Below the pieces are notes generated by a model. The model was given only the letters and a program-made list of their open reading frames with translations, did not search any database and had not been told where the DNA came from. DNA of 33,001 nucleotides from an uncultured Clostridia bacterium (GTDB taxonomy: Bacteria; Bacillota; Clostridia; Christensenellales; UBA1242), in the NCBI GenBank assembly GCA_944381145.1, contig CALWJZ010000012.1, positions 1 to 33,001 on the forward strand, given 5' to 3'. Shown one piece after another: positions 1 through 6,995 of the stretch. Every line of letters begins with the position of its first letter. Positions within the stretch are counted from its first letter, which is position 1. The position numbers were made by a program, and so were the translations under genes.

Positions 1-224
1 ATGGTGGTTGGGTAAATGGTAGTATGGTTTTAACAACAATGCAGACAAATAAAAGTTCTTCATTCCACATAGATGAAATAGTAAGTTTACACGCAAATGC
101 TTCTTATGGATACAAATTTGTAGGCTGGTATGTTGAGGGAAAATTTTTTAGCTCTGAAACAACTCTAGCTTTTTATATGATTGAATATGATATGCGTATT
201 GAGGCAAGATTTGCTCCCGAGTAA
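1..224 (+). CDS. C-terminal end of a surface protein with an InlB B-type repeat (partial)
   Basis: The reading frame is open from base 3, with the first two bases belonging to a preceding codon, and it stops with TAA at 222-224. The start lies outside the window. The visible ~73 residues have the pattern of a divergent InlB B-repeat: GGWVNG, then a beta-rich stretch 'VSLHANASYGYKFVGWYV', and a final 'RIEARFAPE'. Proteins with such repeats are usually large, secreted or wall-bound adhesin-like proteins of Gram-positive bacteria. No LPXTG motif or C-terminal membrane anchor follows, so any attachment must be made elsewhere in the protein. A hairpin with a T-run at 366-395 is a plausible terminator. 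The repeat assignment rests on pattern only; the whole protein's role cannot be judged from this end. Confidence 0.65.
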   Translation, partial: GGWVNGSMVLTTMQTNKSSSFHIDEIVSLHANASYGYKFVGWYVEGKFFSSETTLAFYMIEYDMRIEARFAPE

Positions 225-365
225 TTCACTAAACGAAAGCAACAAAGAAGAATAGAGTATATAATATATCAAAGTGAGAGGAAAGACCAATTTTAAACCC
301 TACCCCAAGCATTCGTTATCTCCTTTGTTGCTGAGGTGGTCGTATATGCTTTATAACATAAAAAT

Positions 366-395
366 AAGCTATTGATATAAAATAGCTTTTTTCTT
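366..395 (+). terminator. Rho-independent terminator after the partial surface-protein gene
   Basis: An 8-bp stem (366-373 with 381-388) is followed by a T-rich run on the plus strand. It lies ~140 bp after the stop codon of the only plus-strand gene nearby. Confidence 0.55.
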
Positions 396-474
396 TTTAT
401 GGGACTCTGTCCCAAACCCTGAGGCTCTAAGGATAACTATTTTGGTGTAGTTTGAAATCAATCACAATATTTGT

Positions 475-604
475 TTATCCTTGTCGCCTTGATTTGATTA
501 GCACAATCCAAGAACCTGTCAAGGTTGTTTTGCTAAAAAGCAAACTCCACCTTGACCGAACCTTTAAGGCTTGTGCTTTTTGTTTGAGCAGGCGACAAGG
601 ATAA
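475..604. repeat. Long imperfect hairpin (~130 nt)
   Basis: The outer arms are a perfect 15-bp inverted repeat, 475-489 with 590-604. Further paired blocks lie inward in the correct order: 500-506 with 571-577 (7 bp), 518-525 with 549-556 (8 bp) and 529-533 with 540-544 (5 bp), closing on a 6-base A-rich loop. Nested pairing like this in non-coding DNA suggests a folded RNA or a MITE-like element. I looked for integron attC core sites (GTTRRRY/RYYYAAC) and did not find them. Confidence 0.6.
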
Positions 605-627
605 CAAAACAAATATAAATAACAAAA

Positions 628-652
628 AAGCGATAGCTTATTGCCATCGCTT
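628..652 (-). terminator. Hairpin terminator downstream of tRNA-Asn
   Basis: A 10-bp stem with one mismatch (628-637 with 643-652) and a 5-base loop. On the minus strand it is followed by a six-T run, so it can end the tRNA-Asn transcript. T-rich sequence on the other side means it may also work on the plus strand. Confidence 0.55.
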
Positions 653-726
653 ATTTTTGTCCTTATTGCTCCAATACTTTCTAGCTCTTTCAGTTCGTCC
701 GTCTTGGTGCAACTCGTGTTGTGGAA

Positions 727-791
727 TTATATAAGAAAATGCAAAACAACTCTCAAAATAGTAAAAATTATTTGCGTTTGTTCTTATATAA
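727..791. repeat. 11-bp inverted repeat next to tRNA-Asn
   Basis: 727-737 and 781-791 are perfect inverted copies 43 bases apart, and pairing continues imperfectly inward. It lies just past the 3' end of the tRNA in the direction of tRNA transcription. Function unknown; it could shape the tRNA 3' trailer or mark an old insertion end. Confidence 0.4.
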
Positions 792-797
792 CTGATT

Positions 798-872
798 TGG
801 CTCCTCAAGTAGGGCTCGAACCTACAACCTACCGGTTAACAGCCGGTTGCTCCACCATTGAGCTATTGAGGA
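798..872 (-). tRNA. tRNA-Asn (anticodon GTT)
   Basis: Read on the minus strand, the sequence folds as a cloverleaf. The 7-bp acceptor stem is 866-872 with 802-808, the discriminator is G, the CCA end is encoded at 798-800, and the T-arm has the usual TTCGAGCC core. The anticodon loop reads CTGTTAA with the GTT anticodon at 838-840. A consensus promoter lies directly upstream and a hairpin terminator downstream, so it appears to be a single-gene transcription unit. Confidence 0.95.
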
Positions 873-883
873 ATAACGTAGCA

Positions 884-912
884 ATTATATGAAATATTTA
901 AATGTTTGTCAA
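884..912 (-). promoter_or_regulatory. Sigma-A promoter of tRNA-Asn
   Basis: On the minus strand, TTGACA (907-912), a 17-base spacer, then TATAAT (884-889). Both hexamers match consensus. The -10 box ends 11 bases before the mature tRNA 5' end. Confidence 0.9.
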
Positions 913-1025
913 CTACTTTTTAATAATTTACAAAAAAAATTTAAACTACAAAATAAATATTCTATTTCATATTATTACTCATTATATTAGAACATAACCT
1001 AATAATGTTTCACATAATCAAAAAT

Positions 1026-1799
1026 TTAAAATGCTTTTTTTATTTCTTTAATAGCATTTTTTTCTAATCTACTAACTTGTGCTTGAGATATTCCAATTTC
1101 TTCCGATACTTCCATTTGCGTTTTCCCTATATAATATCTTAACATGACAATTTCTTTTTCTCTATCATTTAGTTTTGCAAGAGCATCTTTTAGATTCAAA
1201 TTTTCTATCCACTTTTCTTCAGAATCTTTGCTATCACTAACTTGATCTAATAGATATATAGTATCATCACCATCATTATAAACAGGATCACATAAGGACA
1301 TAGGTTCGCTAATTGCCTCCAAAGCAATTGCAACTTCTGATACTGGAATATTTAAATATTCTGCAACTAAATCTACACTAGGATCTTCAGAATTATTTTC
1401 AATTAATTTTTCTCTCGCTTTCAAAACCTTATAAGCAGTATCTCGTAAACTTCTACTTACCCTAACGCTATTATTATCCCTTAAAAATCTTTTTATTTCA
1501 CCAATTATCATTGGAACTGCATAAGTAGAAAATTTGACATTTTGATTAACATCAAAATTATCTATTGCTTTCATAAGCCCTACACAACCAACTTGGAATA
1601 AATCATCAGAGCTATTACATCTTCCACGAAATCTTTGTAACACACTTAATACCAAACGCATATTACAAATAGCAAATTCATCTCTTGCTTTTTTATCGCC
1701 TTGTTTTATTTTTATCATCAATTCTAATTGTTCTTTTCCAGAAAGTCTTGGCAAAGTATTTGTATCTATTCCTGTAATAACTACTTTATTATTGTTCAT
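1026..1799 (-). CDS. sigG: Forespore sigma factor SigG
   Basis: A 257-residue sigma-70 family protein, the late forespore RNA polymerase sigma factor. The strongest family marks are the core 'DDLFQVGCVGLMKAIDNFD', 'VKFSTYAVPMIIGEI' and 'RFLRDNN..RVSRSLRD', which match SigG rather than SigF or SigE. They are followed by region 3 and a C-terminal helix-turn-helix ('GISQAQVSRLEK'). The length is normal. The start has an AGGAG Shine-Dalgarno (1806-1810) six bases before the ATG. It lies after sigE, as in Bacillus and Clostridium, with a 133-bp gap holding a sigma-F-type promoter and an RBS-covering hairpin. A weak hairpin overlaps the stop codon and may help termination. Confidence 0.95.
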   Translation of the reverse strand: MNNNKVVITGIDTNTLPRLSGKEQLELMIKIKQGDKKARDEFAICNMRLVLSVLQRFRGRCNSSDDLFQVGCVGLMKAIDNFDVNQNVKFSTYAVPMIIGEIKRFLRDNNSVRVSRSLRDTAYKVLKAREKLIENNSEDPSVDLVAEYLNIPVSEVAIALEAISEPMSLCDPVYNDGDDTIYLLDQVSDSKDSEEKWIENLNLKDALAKLNDREKEIVMLRYYIGKTQMEVSEEIGISQAQVSRLEKNAIKEIKKAF

Positions 1800-1806
1800 A
1801 AAAAAC

Positions 1807-1827
1807 TCCTAATCTATTTGATTAGGA
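1807..1827 (-). promoter_or_regulatory. Hairpin covering the sigG ribosome binding site
   Basis: An 8-bp perfect stem (1807-1814 with 1820-1827) with a 5-base loop. The 3' arm contains most of the AGGAG Shine-Dalgarno of sigG, so folding would block translation. A transcript reading through from spoIIGA-sigE would contain the whole hairpin. One starting at the sigma-F-type promoter would probably begin inside the 5' arm and leave the RBS free. Confidence 0.6.
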
Positions 1828-1828
1828 A

Positions 1829-1857
1829 TATTTTAACCTATTTTAAATTATTTATTC
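1829..1857 (-). promoter_or_regulatory. Sigma-F-type promoter of sigG
   Basis: On the minus strand, GAATA (1853-1857), a 14-base spacer, then GGTTAAAATA (1829-1838). The -10 element fits the sigma-F pattern GGNNANANTR at every position. sigG is a known sigma-F target in Bacillus, so position and pattern agree. Confidence 0.6.
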
Positions 1858-1870
1858 AAAATATATTATT

Positions 1871-1908
1871 TTCGACATTAATTGACATAAATAACTTACT
1901 TTTTGACA
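1871..1908. promoter_or_regulatory. Cluster of three Spo0A-box-like sites upstream of sigG
   Basis: On the minus strand there is one TGTCGAA (1871-1877) and two TGTCAA hexamers (1882-1887 and 1903-1908). Their cores are 10 and 21 bases apart, about one and two helical turns. TGTCGAA is the Spo0A box; the other two differ from it at one position. A similar trio lies upstream of murE. Binding is unproven. Confidence 0.3.
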
Positions 1909-1932
1909 ATAAACATATGTATATTGTATGTT

Positions 1933-2667
1933 TTATGCTAGTTTTGTAATTTCTTTTTTTATCCTTACTACAATTTTTTTCTCTAATCTACTTATATAAC
2001 TTTGGCTTATTCCTAGGTTATCTGCAACTTCTTTTTGTGTTAATTCATCACCTCCAGACAAGCCAAATCTCATAACCATAATTTCTTTTTCTCTGCTGTT
2101 TAATTTATTTATCACCTTCCACAGTATTTCTTTTTCAGTAATTTTTTCCATATCTTGTTGTGGGCAATCATTGTCACTAGGCAACAAGTCAAACAATACA
2201 AGTTCATTACCTTCCCCATCTATATTTAAAGGTTCATCTAAAGATATCGTATTTTTCTGCTTACTTATTTTTCTTAAATACATAAGTATTTCATTTTCTA
2301 TACATTTGCTTGCATATGTTGCGATTTTTATGTTTTTATCACTTTTATATGAATTTATTGCTTTTATAAGACCCAAACTTCCTATACTAATCAAATCTTC
2401 TACATCAACATCACTATTAGGAAATTTTTTTGCAACATAAACAACCAATCTTAAATTGTGTTCTATTAATTTTTGTTTTGCCAAATCTTGTTTATCAGTA
2501 CCAAGCATATCAATATAATATTTTTCATCATCTTCACTTAATATTTCAGGCAGGGATTCACCATTACACATATAGAGCAAAAGTTCATCTTTTGTTTGTA
2601 AAAATTTTTTCCAAATATTTTTTATTTTATCCACGAATTTTTTTATATTTGAATTTTTTTTAATCAT
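1933..2667 (-). CDS. sigE: Mother-cell sigma factor pro-SigE
   Basis: A 244-residue pro-sigma factor. Diagnostic stretches are 'LIEHNLRLVVYVAKKF', 'DLISIGSLGLIKAINSY', 'KIATYASKCIENEILMYLR' and 'SLDEPLNIDGEGNEL', with a C-terminal helix-turn-helix ('LGISQSYISRLEKK'). The first ~45 residues form a basic, amphipathic pro-region ahead of 'YMCNGESLPEILSEDD', which aligns with the Bacillus pro-SigE cleavage zone. SpoIIGA upstream is the expected processing protease. I chose the ATG at 2667, which follows a GGTGG ribosome site and overlaps the spoIIGA stop by 8 bp. The upstream TTG at 2679 is less likely. The overlap points to coupled translation and a spoIIGA-sigE operon. Confidence 0.94.
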   Translation of the reverse strand: MIKKNSNIKKFVDKIKNIWKKFLQTKDELLLYMCNGESLPEILSEDDEKYYIDMLGTDKQDLAKQKLIEHNLRLVVYVAKKFPNSDVDVEDLISIGSLGLIKAINSYKSDKNIKIATYASKCIENEILMYLRKISKQKNTISLDEPLNIDGEGNELVLFDLLPSDNDCPQQDMEKITEKEILWKVINKLNSREKEIMVMRFGLSGGDELTQKEVADNLGISQSYISRLEKKIVVRIKKEITKLA

Positions 2668-3502
2668 TTTCACCACCAATCAAATTTGAATTAAGAATAC
2701 AATCAAAATTTTCGAAATTTTTTATAGCTACAGCAACTACAGCATTATTAAACTCTTTGCGATTTATTATTAATTTATCAATAGTAAAAGATAAATATTT
2801 TGCTGACTTAGATAAGGTATTTATGCTAATATAACTAGCATTCTTCAATTTATTATAATCTAGATTTCTAAACAATAATTTTTCAAAAGGATATTCGCTA
2901 TGTAATTTTATAAACGTATCAATAGATATAATACTTACAGCTTGTCCATCTTTTGAGACACCATTTCCACTATCATAGAAGCCAACACATTTAACTTTTT
3001 TATTGTCATCAACAAGAGTTATGTCATAAATTAAATTATTAAACTTTAATTGCTTACTTAAGGTTTTAATAATTTTTTTAGTTAGCCAATAGCCTACAAA
3101 AAACAATAAAAATATTAAACTTATAGGGAATTCAAAATTGTACAGCAATATCCCTGACATAGTATATTTCAAACCAAGCAAATTTAGAACTCCTAGAATC
3201 ATACCACCAAACAAAAAAGTATAAAAATACAAAAAAATCAAATTAACAAAGTATTGCTTGTAAGTTTTATATTTTTGCAACACCAAAACCATTATTAAAG
3301 AAGTTAAAATTTTATATAAAATTAATAAAACATTATATTTTAATAGAAATGGTAAAAAAATGGCAGAAATTGTACCAATTATGCTTGAAATAATTTTATT
3401 AACAGATTTAAATTTTCTCTTAAAAGTTAAATCTATAGCATTACATAAAAAGATATTTATTACAAAGTTGTCTAAAATTACATATTCTAGATATAATGTC
3501 AT
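2660..3502 (-). CDS. spoIIGA: Pro-sigma-E processing protease SpoIIGA
   Basis: A 280-residue protein with about five hydrophobic membrane segments in the first ~150 residues and a soluble C-terminal domain. In that domain 'FYDSGNG' supplies the aspartate of the SpoIIGA aspartic-protease active site (family D-[ST]-G-N). It cleaves pro-SigE in the mother cell after activation by SpoIIR from the forespore. Location, order and overlap with sigE support the call. A GAGGA ribosome site lies ~10 bases before the ATG. I could not find a clear sigma-A -35/-10 pair or Spo0A boxes in the 142 bp between it and ftsZ, although this gene is Spo0A-controlled in Bacillus. Confidence 0.92.
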   Translation of the reverse strand: MTLYLEYVILDNFVINIFLCNAIDLTFKRKFKSVNKIISSIIGTISAIFLPFLLKYNVLLILYKILTSLIMVLVLQKYKTYKQYFVNLIFLYFYTFLFGGMILGVLNLLGLKYTMSGILLYNFEFPISLIFLLFFVGYWLTKKIIKTLSKQLKFNNLIYDITLVDDNKKVKCVGFYDSGNGVSKDGQAVSIISIDTFIKLHSEYPFEKLLFRNLDYNKLKNASYISINTLSKSAKYLSFTIDKLIINRKEFNNAVVAVAIKNFENFDCILNSNLIGGEND

Positions 3503-3600
3503 AATAAACTGTCCTCACTAGTATGGTAATACTTTAATATAATATCAGAATAATTTATTATACTAAATTTAATGAACGGTATTTTTTAAGCAAAAAAAGA

Positions 3601-3628
3601 AGAATAAACACTAATTTATGTTTATTCT
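3601..3628 (-). terminator. Terminator after ftsZ
   Basis: A perfect 10-bp stem (3601-3610 with 3619-3628) and 8-base loop, followed on the minus strand by a T-rich run (TCTTTTTTT). It ends the ftsA-ftsZ unit and separates it from spoIIGA. Confidence 0.85.
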
Positions 3629-3644
3629 CTTTATTATATTTTTT

Positions 3645-4820
3645 TTAAAACCTATTTTTTAATTTTTTTATAAATGAAGGAATATCGCTATCATTCACTT
3701 CAACTCGACTACTTGGAATATCCGACAACTTATCATCTTGTTTTTCTGCCACATTTTCTTCATGTACAGTCTCATTTTCTTCATCTTCATTGAAATGGTT
3801 TCCAGAAATTGTGCGTTTTACATCTTGTTTCATCTCATCTGTAGCAGTTCCACCACTAAAACCAGTTGCTATTACAGTAATTTCTACTTCATCTTCCATT
3901 TTTGGATCTATTCCACTACCAAAAATTATATTACAACTAGGATCTACTACTTCTTTGACCAAATCTGCAGATTCATAAACTTCATCGAGAGTTAAATTTG
4001 GTGAACCTTTGATATTTAATATAATTCCTGTTGCGCCTTCAATAGTAGTTTCAAGCAATGGACTAGAAACTGCTTGTCTAACTGCCTCAATAGTACGATT
4101 TTCGCCTTTGCCACGACCAAGACCCATATGAGCAAGACCTTTGTTTTTCATAATTGCTTTTACATCAGCAAAGTCTAGATTTATAAGACTAGATGTAACG
4201 ATTAAATCACTTATACCCTGAATACCTTGTCTTAACACATCATCTGCTGTCTTAAAAGCCTCAATAATAGGTGTATTTTTTGGAACAATAGTAAGTAATT
4301 TATCATTTGGAATAACCACCAAAGTATCAACTACATTTTTTAATTCTTTTATACCGTTTTCAGCATTTTCCATACGCTTTTTGCCCTCGAATCTGAAAGG
4401 CTTTGTAACTACAGCAATTGTAAGAATTCCCATTTCTTTTGCAATACTTGCAACAATAGGAGCAGCACCTGTTCCTGTTCCACCACCCATACCTGCTGTA
4501 ACAAAAACTAAATCTGTATCTTTTAATATTTCTTCGACTAATTCTCTACTTTCTTCAGCCGCTTTTCTGCCTATTTCAGGATCAGCACCAGCACCTAAGC
4601 CCCTAGTCAACTTCTCTCCAATTTGAAGTCTGCTTGGTGCTTTACTCATAAGTAACGCCTGTTTGTCGGTGTTAATTGCAACAAAAGATGCACTTGTAAT
4701 TCCAGCATAAATCATTCTATTGACAGCGTTATTTCCGCCACCACCAATACCAATAACTTTAATTTTACATATCGGTGTATTTTCATCTAAATCATCTTGT
4801 ATTTGATCATATATTTCCAT
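3645..4820 (-). CDS. ftsZ: Cell division GTPase FtsZ
   Basis: A 391-residue tubulin-like GTPase that polymerises into the division ring. It has the N-terminal '[14 protein letters not shown]', the tubulin signature loop '[12 protein letters not shown]' and the usual core through ~residue 320. An acidic linker follows, then a conserved C-terminal peptide 'DIPSFIKKL' that binds FtsA and other partners. It lies 11 bp after ftsA with an AAGGAG ribosome site, and a strong terminator follows. The preserved C-terminal peptide matters because its usual membrane tether, FtsA, is short here. Confidence 0.97.
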   Translation of the reverse strand: MEIYDQIQDDLDENTPICKIKVIGIGGGGNNAVNRMIYAGITSASFVAINTDKQALLMSKAPSRLQIGEKLTRGLGAGADPEIGRKAAEESRELVEEILKDTDLVFVTAGMGGGTGTGAAPIVASIAKEMGILTIAVVTKPFRFEGKKRMENAENGIKELKNVVDTLVVIPNDKLLTIVPKNTPIIEAFKTADDVLRQGIQGISDLIVTSSLINLDFADVKAIMKNKGLAHMGLGRGKGENRTIEAVRQAVSSPLLETTIEGATGIILNIKGSPNLTLDEVYESADLVKEVVDPSCNIIFGSGIDPKMEDEVEITVIATGFSGGTATDEMKQDVKRTISGNHFNEDEENETVHEENVAEKQDDKLSDIPSSRVEVNDSDIPSFIKKLKNRF

Positions 4821-4831
4821 ATAATCACTCC

Positions 4832-5944
4832 TTATTTATATATATTTATTGCCATATTTAATAAACTTATCGAACTTGATAGGTCTGGTCTGCTATATAG
4901 TAATGCCTTAGGGTTACAAAGCAAAATAGGTTTATCAAATTCTTTTCTTAAATAATCTTTAATTGCTTCAAAAAAATTAATTCCGCCACCAGTAAAATAC
5001 AGAGGTGCATAGTTTGGCAACTTTAAATCAAAAGCATCAATGCATTTTTTTATTAATTCACAAATTTTATCTAAATTTGCAAGTATTATTTCATTTACAG
5101 TTTTTACTCCAAATTTTTTACCATTTTCTAATTGATAAACATCTACACCTAATGGCTTTAAAGTAATAATAGCTTTCGATTTTAATTCTTCAGCTTCATC
5201 AAAAGAAATATTAAGAATTCTTGACAAATCTGCAGTTATAAATCCACCACCAAGCGAAAAACTCTTCAATTCTTTTAACCCATCACCGAGAATTTGACAT
5301 ACACTGGTTGTAATAAAGCCACAATCGATTAATATTGCTCCCTCATTACGTTTGTGTTCATCAATAAGATAAATAGCTTCAGCCAAAGAATTCGATATAA
5401 AATCATAATTTTTTATTCCACAATCATCTAATACTCCACCAATTAACATTTTAAATCCATTTTCAACTAAAATATAACTAGTTTTTGCTTGAATCTTTGT
5501 TGCAATCAAGCCTATTGGATCATTTGTTTTGTTATCTCCATTAACTATATAAAACAATGGTGACTTATTGATAACAGTATGAGTTTCATAAGGATTCGAT
5601 TCATCGTCTTCCAAAAATAAATTATCAATAATTTTTGGCGTTATTTTTATTTTCTTTTGAAAAGATTTTGTTAATAATTTATCATAGACAAAACAAAACT
5701 CGGCAGGAACTCCAACAAAAATATTATCTATTTTACATTGAAGCTCTTTTTCCACAAGATTAATAGCTTGTGATATTTTTGATTTTAAATTATTAGGCTC
5801 AACAAATTCGCCATTGGCAAAACCTTCATAATCACAATCAGCAGTTGCTAATAGCTTAAAGCTTTTATTTACTTCTCCAATCCCAGTTAATATGGTTATT
5901 TTTGAAGAACCAAAATCTATAACAGAAACAATATCTTTTAGCAT
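4832..5944 (-). CDS. ftsA: FtsA-family actin-like division protein, short C terminus
   Basis: A 370-residue protein of the actin/Hsp70 ATPase fold. It opens with the phosphate-binding '[16 protein letters not shown]', has a 1C (SHS2) insertion region around residues 80-170, a second phosphate loop '[13 protein letters not shown]', and an adenosine-site motif '[14 protein letters not shown]'. Its place directly before ftsZ supports FtsA. Known FtsA proteins are commonly 400-440 residues and end in an amphipathic helix that holds FtsZ to the membrane. This one ends at '[10 protein letters not shown]', soon after the actin core, with no basic amphipathic tail. A consensus promoter precedes it. 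The family is clear; membrane tethering by this copy is doubtful. Confidence 0.88.
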   Translation of the reverse strand: MLKDIVSVIDFGSSKITILTGIGEVNKSFKLLATADCDYEGFANGEFVEPNNLKSKISQAINLVEKELQCKIDNIFVGVPAEFCFVYDKLLTKSFQKKIKITPKIIDNLFLEDDESNPYETHTVINKSPLFYIVNGDNKTNDPIGLIATKIQAKTSYILVENGFKMLIGGVLDDCGIKNYDFISNSLAEAIYLIDEHKRNEGAILIDCGFITTSVCQILGDGLKELKSFSLGGGFITADLSRILNISFDEAEELKSKAIITLKPLGVDVYQLENGKKFGVKTVNEIILANLDKICELIKKCIDAFDLKLPNYAPLYFTGGGINFFEAIKDYLRKEFDKPILLCNPKALLYSRPDLSSSISLLNMAINIYK

Positions 5945-5979
5945 AATTTATTCCAATAAAATTTTTTCATATCAATAAA

Positions 5980-6008
5980 AGTATAAATGTTCTACAAATT
6001 TATGTCAA
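5980..6008 (-). promoter_or_regulatory. Sigma-A promoter of ftsA-ftsZ
   Basis: On the minus strand, TTGACA (6003-6008), a 17-base spacer, then TATACT (5980-5985). It lies ~36 bp before the ftsA ATG and just after the ftsQ terminator, so ftsAZ is transcribed on its own. Confidence 0.88.
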
Positions 6009-6059
6009 ATCTATTTAAATCATAAATATTATTTTTTATCTAAATTTCTAACAAAAAAA

Positions 6060-6090
6060 AGAAAGTAATTGTCTAAATAAATTACTTTCT
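6060..6090 (-). terminator. Terminator after ftsQ
   Basis: A perfect 11-bp stem (6060-6070 with 6080-6090) with a 9-base loop, followed on the minus strand by eight T. It lies 10 bp after the ftsQ stop. Confidence 0.85.
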
Positions 6091-6099
6091 GTTAATATC

Positions 6100-6912
6100 T
6101 TAATTCTCCACATAATCTTTTTCATATCTGGCTGTAATTTGTTCATTTAAAGAATTATACCATACAATAACCGATCCCTCAACAACACCTTCTTGATGAA
6201 AATAATTATATCTTTCAAGACCTAACAAAAACTTGTCAGTAGTACTTTCCATAGCATCTTGAAGAACAATTGATAAACCATTTCTTGTTTTAAAAAAAAT
6301 CTCAGATGATTCACCTTTAGCAGTTATATCAATACTAGTAAATACGCCTTTACTTGTTGTTGGAATATAATTTGATTCTCTTAGTGACTTTGATATTTGA
6401 ACAAGTAAATCAATTACATTTTCATTTTTAATTTCCTCACCAACAACATAATCTTGAGGATTCAAAGGAATTCCATGCAAATAAACTTTTATAGGTTTTG
6501 CACCCAATTCAGAACCAACAAAAATACTACTATCACTAAGATTTAATACTTTCCCCAACTCATCAACAATAGCATATTCGTTATCCGAAAGACAAACAGC
6601 AAACATTGTTTCTCTTTCTGCACTATGAATTACTATTTTGTTTGGAAATTTTGTTTCTATACTAACAACCCTAAGATAGGGATATTCTTTTTCTAATGTT
6701 TTTGCAATTTCATCTTTTTTTATTAAAAAGATACTTTCGCCTGTTTCAATTTTTTCGACAATATTATAATCTTTTACATTTTCTAAGTAATATTTTGTTG
6801 TTAACCAATTGACATTAATTTTTTGCAAAGTAAAAAGTGTACTGTTTAGGACAATCAATACAGTTAAAAATGCGAGAACTATTAAAAACACAATCAACTT
6901 CTTACTTTTCAT
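6100..6912 (-). CDS. ftsQ: Division protein FtsQ/DivIB
   Basis: A 270-residue bitopic membrane protein with a short basic N terminus, one membrane helix at about residues 5-28, and an extracellular part. The start of that part fits the POTRA domain ('LQKINVNW...IVEKIETGESIFLIKKDEIAKTL...FPNKIVIHSAER') and is followed by the beta domain. It forms a complex with FtsL and DivIC/FtsB and regulates septal wall synthesis. It lies 83 bp after murA, the murA/murB-divIB order common in Firmicutes. The ribosome site before the ATG is weak. A terminator follows directly. Confidence 0.88.
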   Translation of the reverse strand: MKSKKLIVFLIVLAFLTVLIVLNSTLFTLQKINVNWLTTKYYLENVKDYNIVEKIETGESIFLIKKDEIAKTLEKEYPYLRVVSIETKFPNKIVIHSAERETMFAVCLSDNEYAIVDELGKVLNLSDSSIFVGSELGAKPIKVYLHGIPLNPQDYVVGEEIKNENVIDLLVQISKSLRESNYIPTTSKGVFTSIDITAKGESSEIFFKTRNGLSIVLQDAMESTTDKFLLGLERYNYFHQEGVVEGSVIVWYNSLNEQITARYEKDYVEN

Positions 6913-6995
6913 ATTATTATCAAATATTTTACAAATTTAATTCTTTTCATCTATTCTAACAAATTACAAAAAATTTAACAACAATTTTTTTATAT

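Larger units (their letters stand above)
225..660. other. Gene-free block dense in inverted repeats
   Basis: I see no believable gene in these ~430 bases. They hold at least four inverted repeats: 238-247 with 323-332 (10 bp perfect, extendable inward with a mismatch), 366-373 with 381-388, a long multi-part hairpin at 475-604, and 628-637 with 643-652. A short GGGAC/GTCCC palindrome lies near 401-413. The block could be structured non-coding RNA, a small non-autonomous mobile element, or debris next to a tRNA gene. None of the named RNA families I know fits convincingly. Confidence 0.5.

Noticed and set aside
271..300. A GAGGAAAG-like stretch recalling RNase P RNA
   Set aside because: The other conserved RNase P blocks are absent and the region is too short.
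475..604. The long hairpin as an integron attC site
   Set aside because: The conserved GTTRRRY/RYYYAAC core sites are missing and no integrase or cassette array is present.
641..892. An 83-codon plus-strand frame containing APQVGLEPTTYRLTAGCSTIELL
   Set aside because: It is the well-known false translation of the antisense strand of a tRNA gene; the tRNA-Asn at 798-872 explains it.
1936..1950. A CATACAAT-like sigma-E -10 box near the sigE stop codon, upstream of sigG
   Set aside because: No suitable -35 element at 14-16 bases, and sigG is expected to be forespore-specific; the sigma-F-type site closer to the gene is better.
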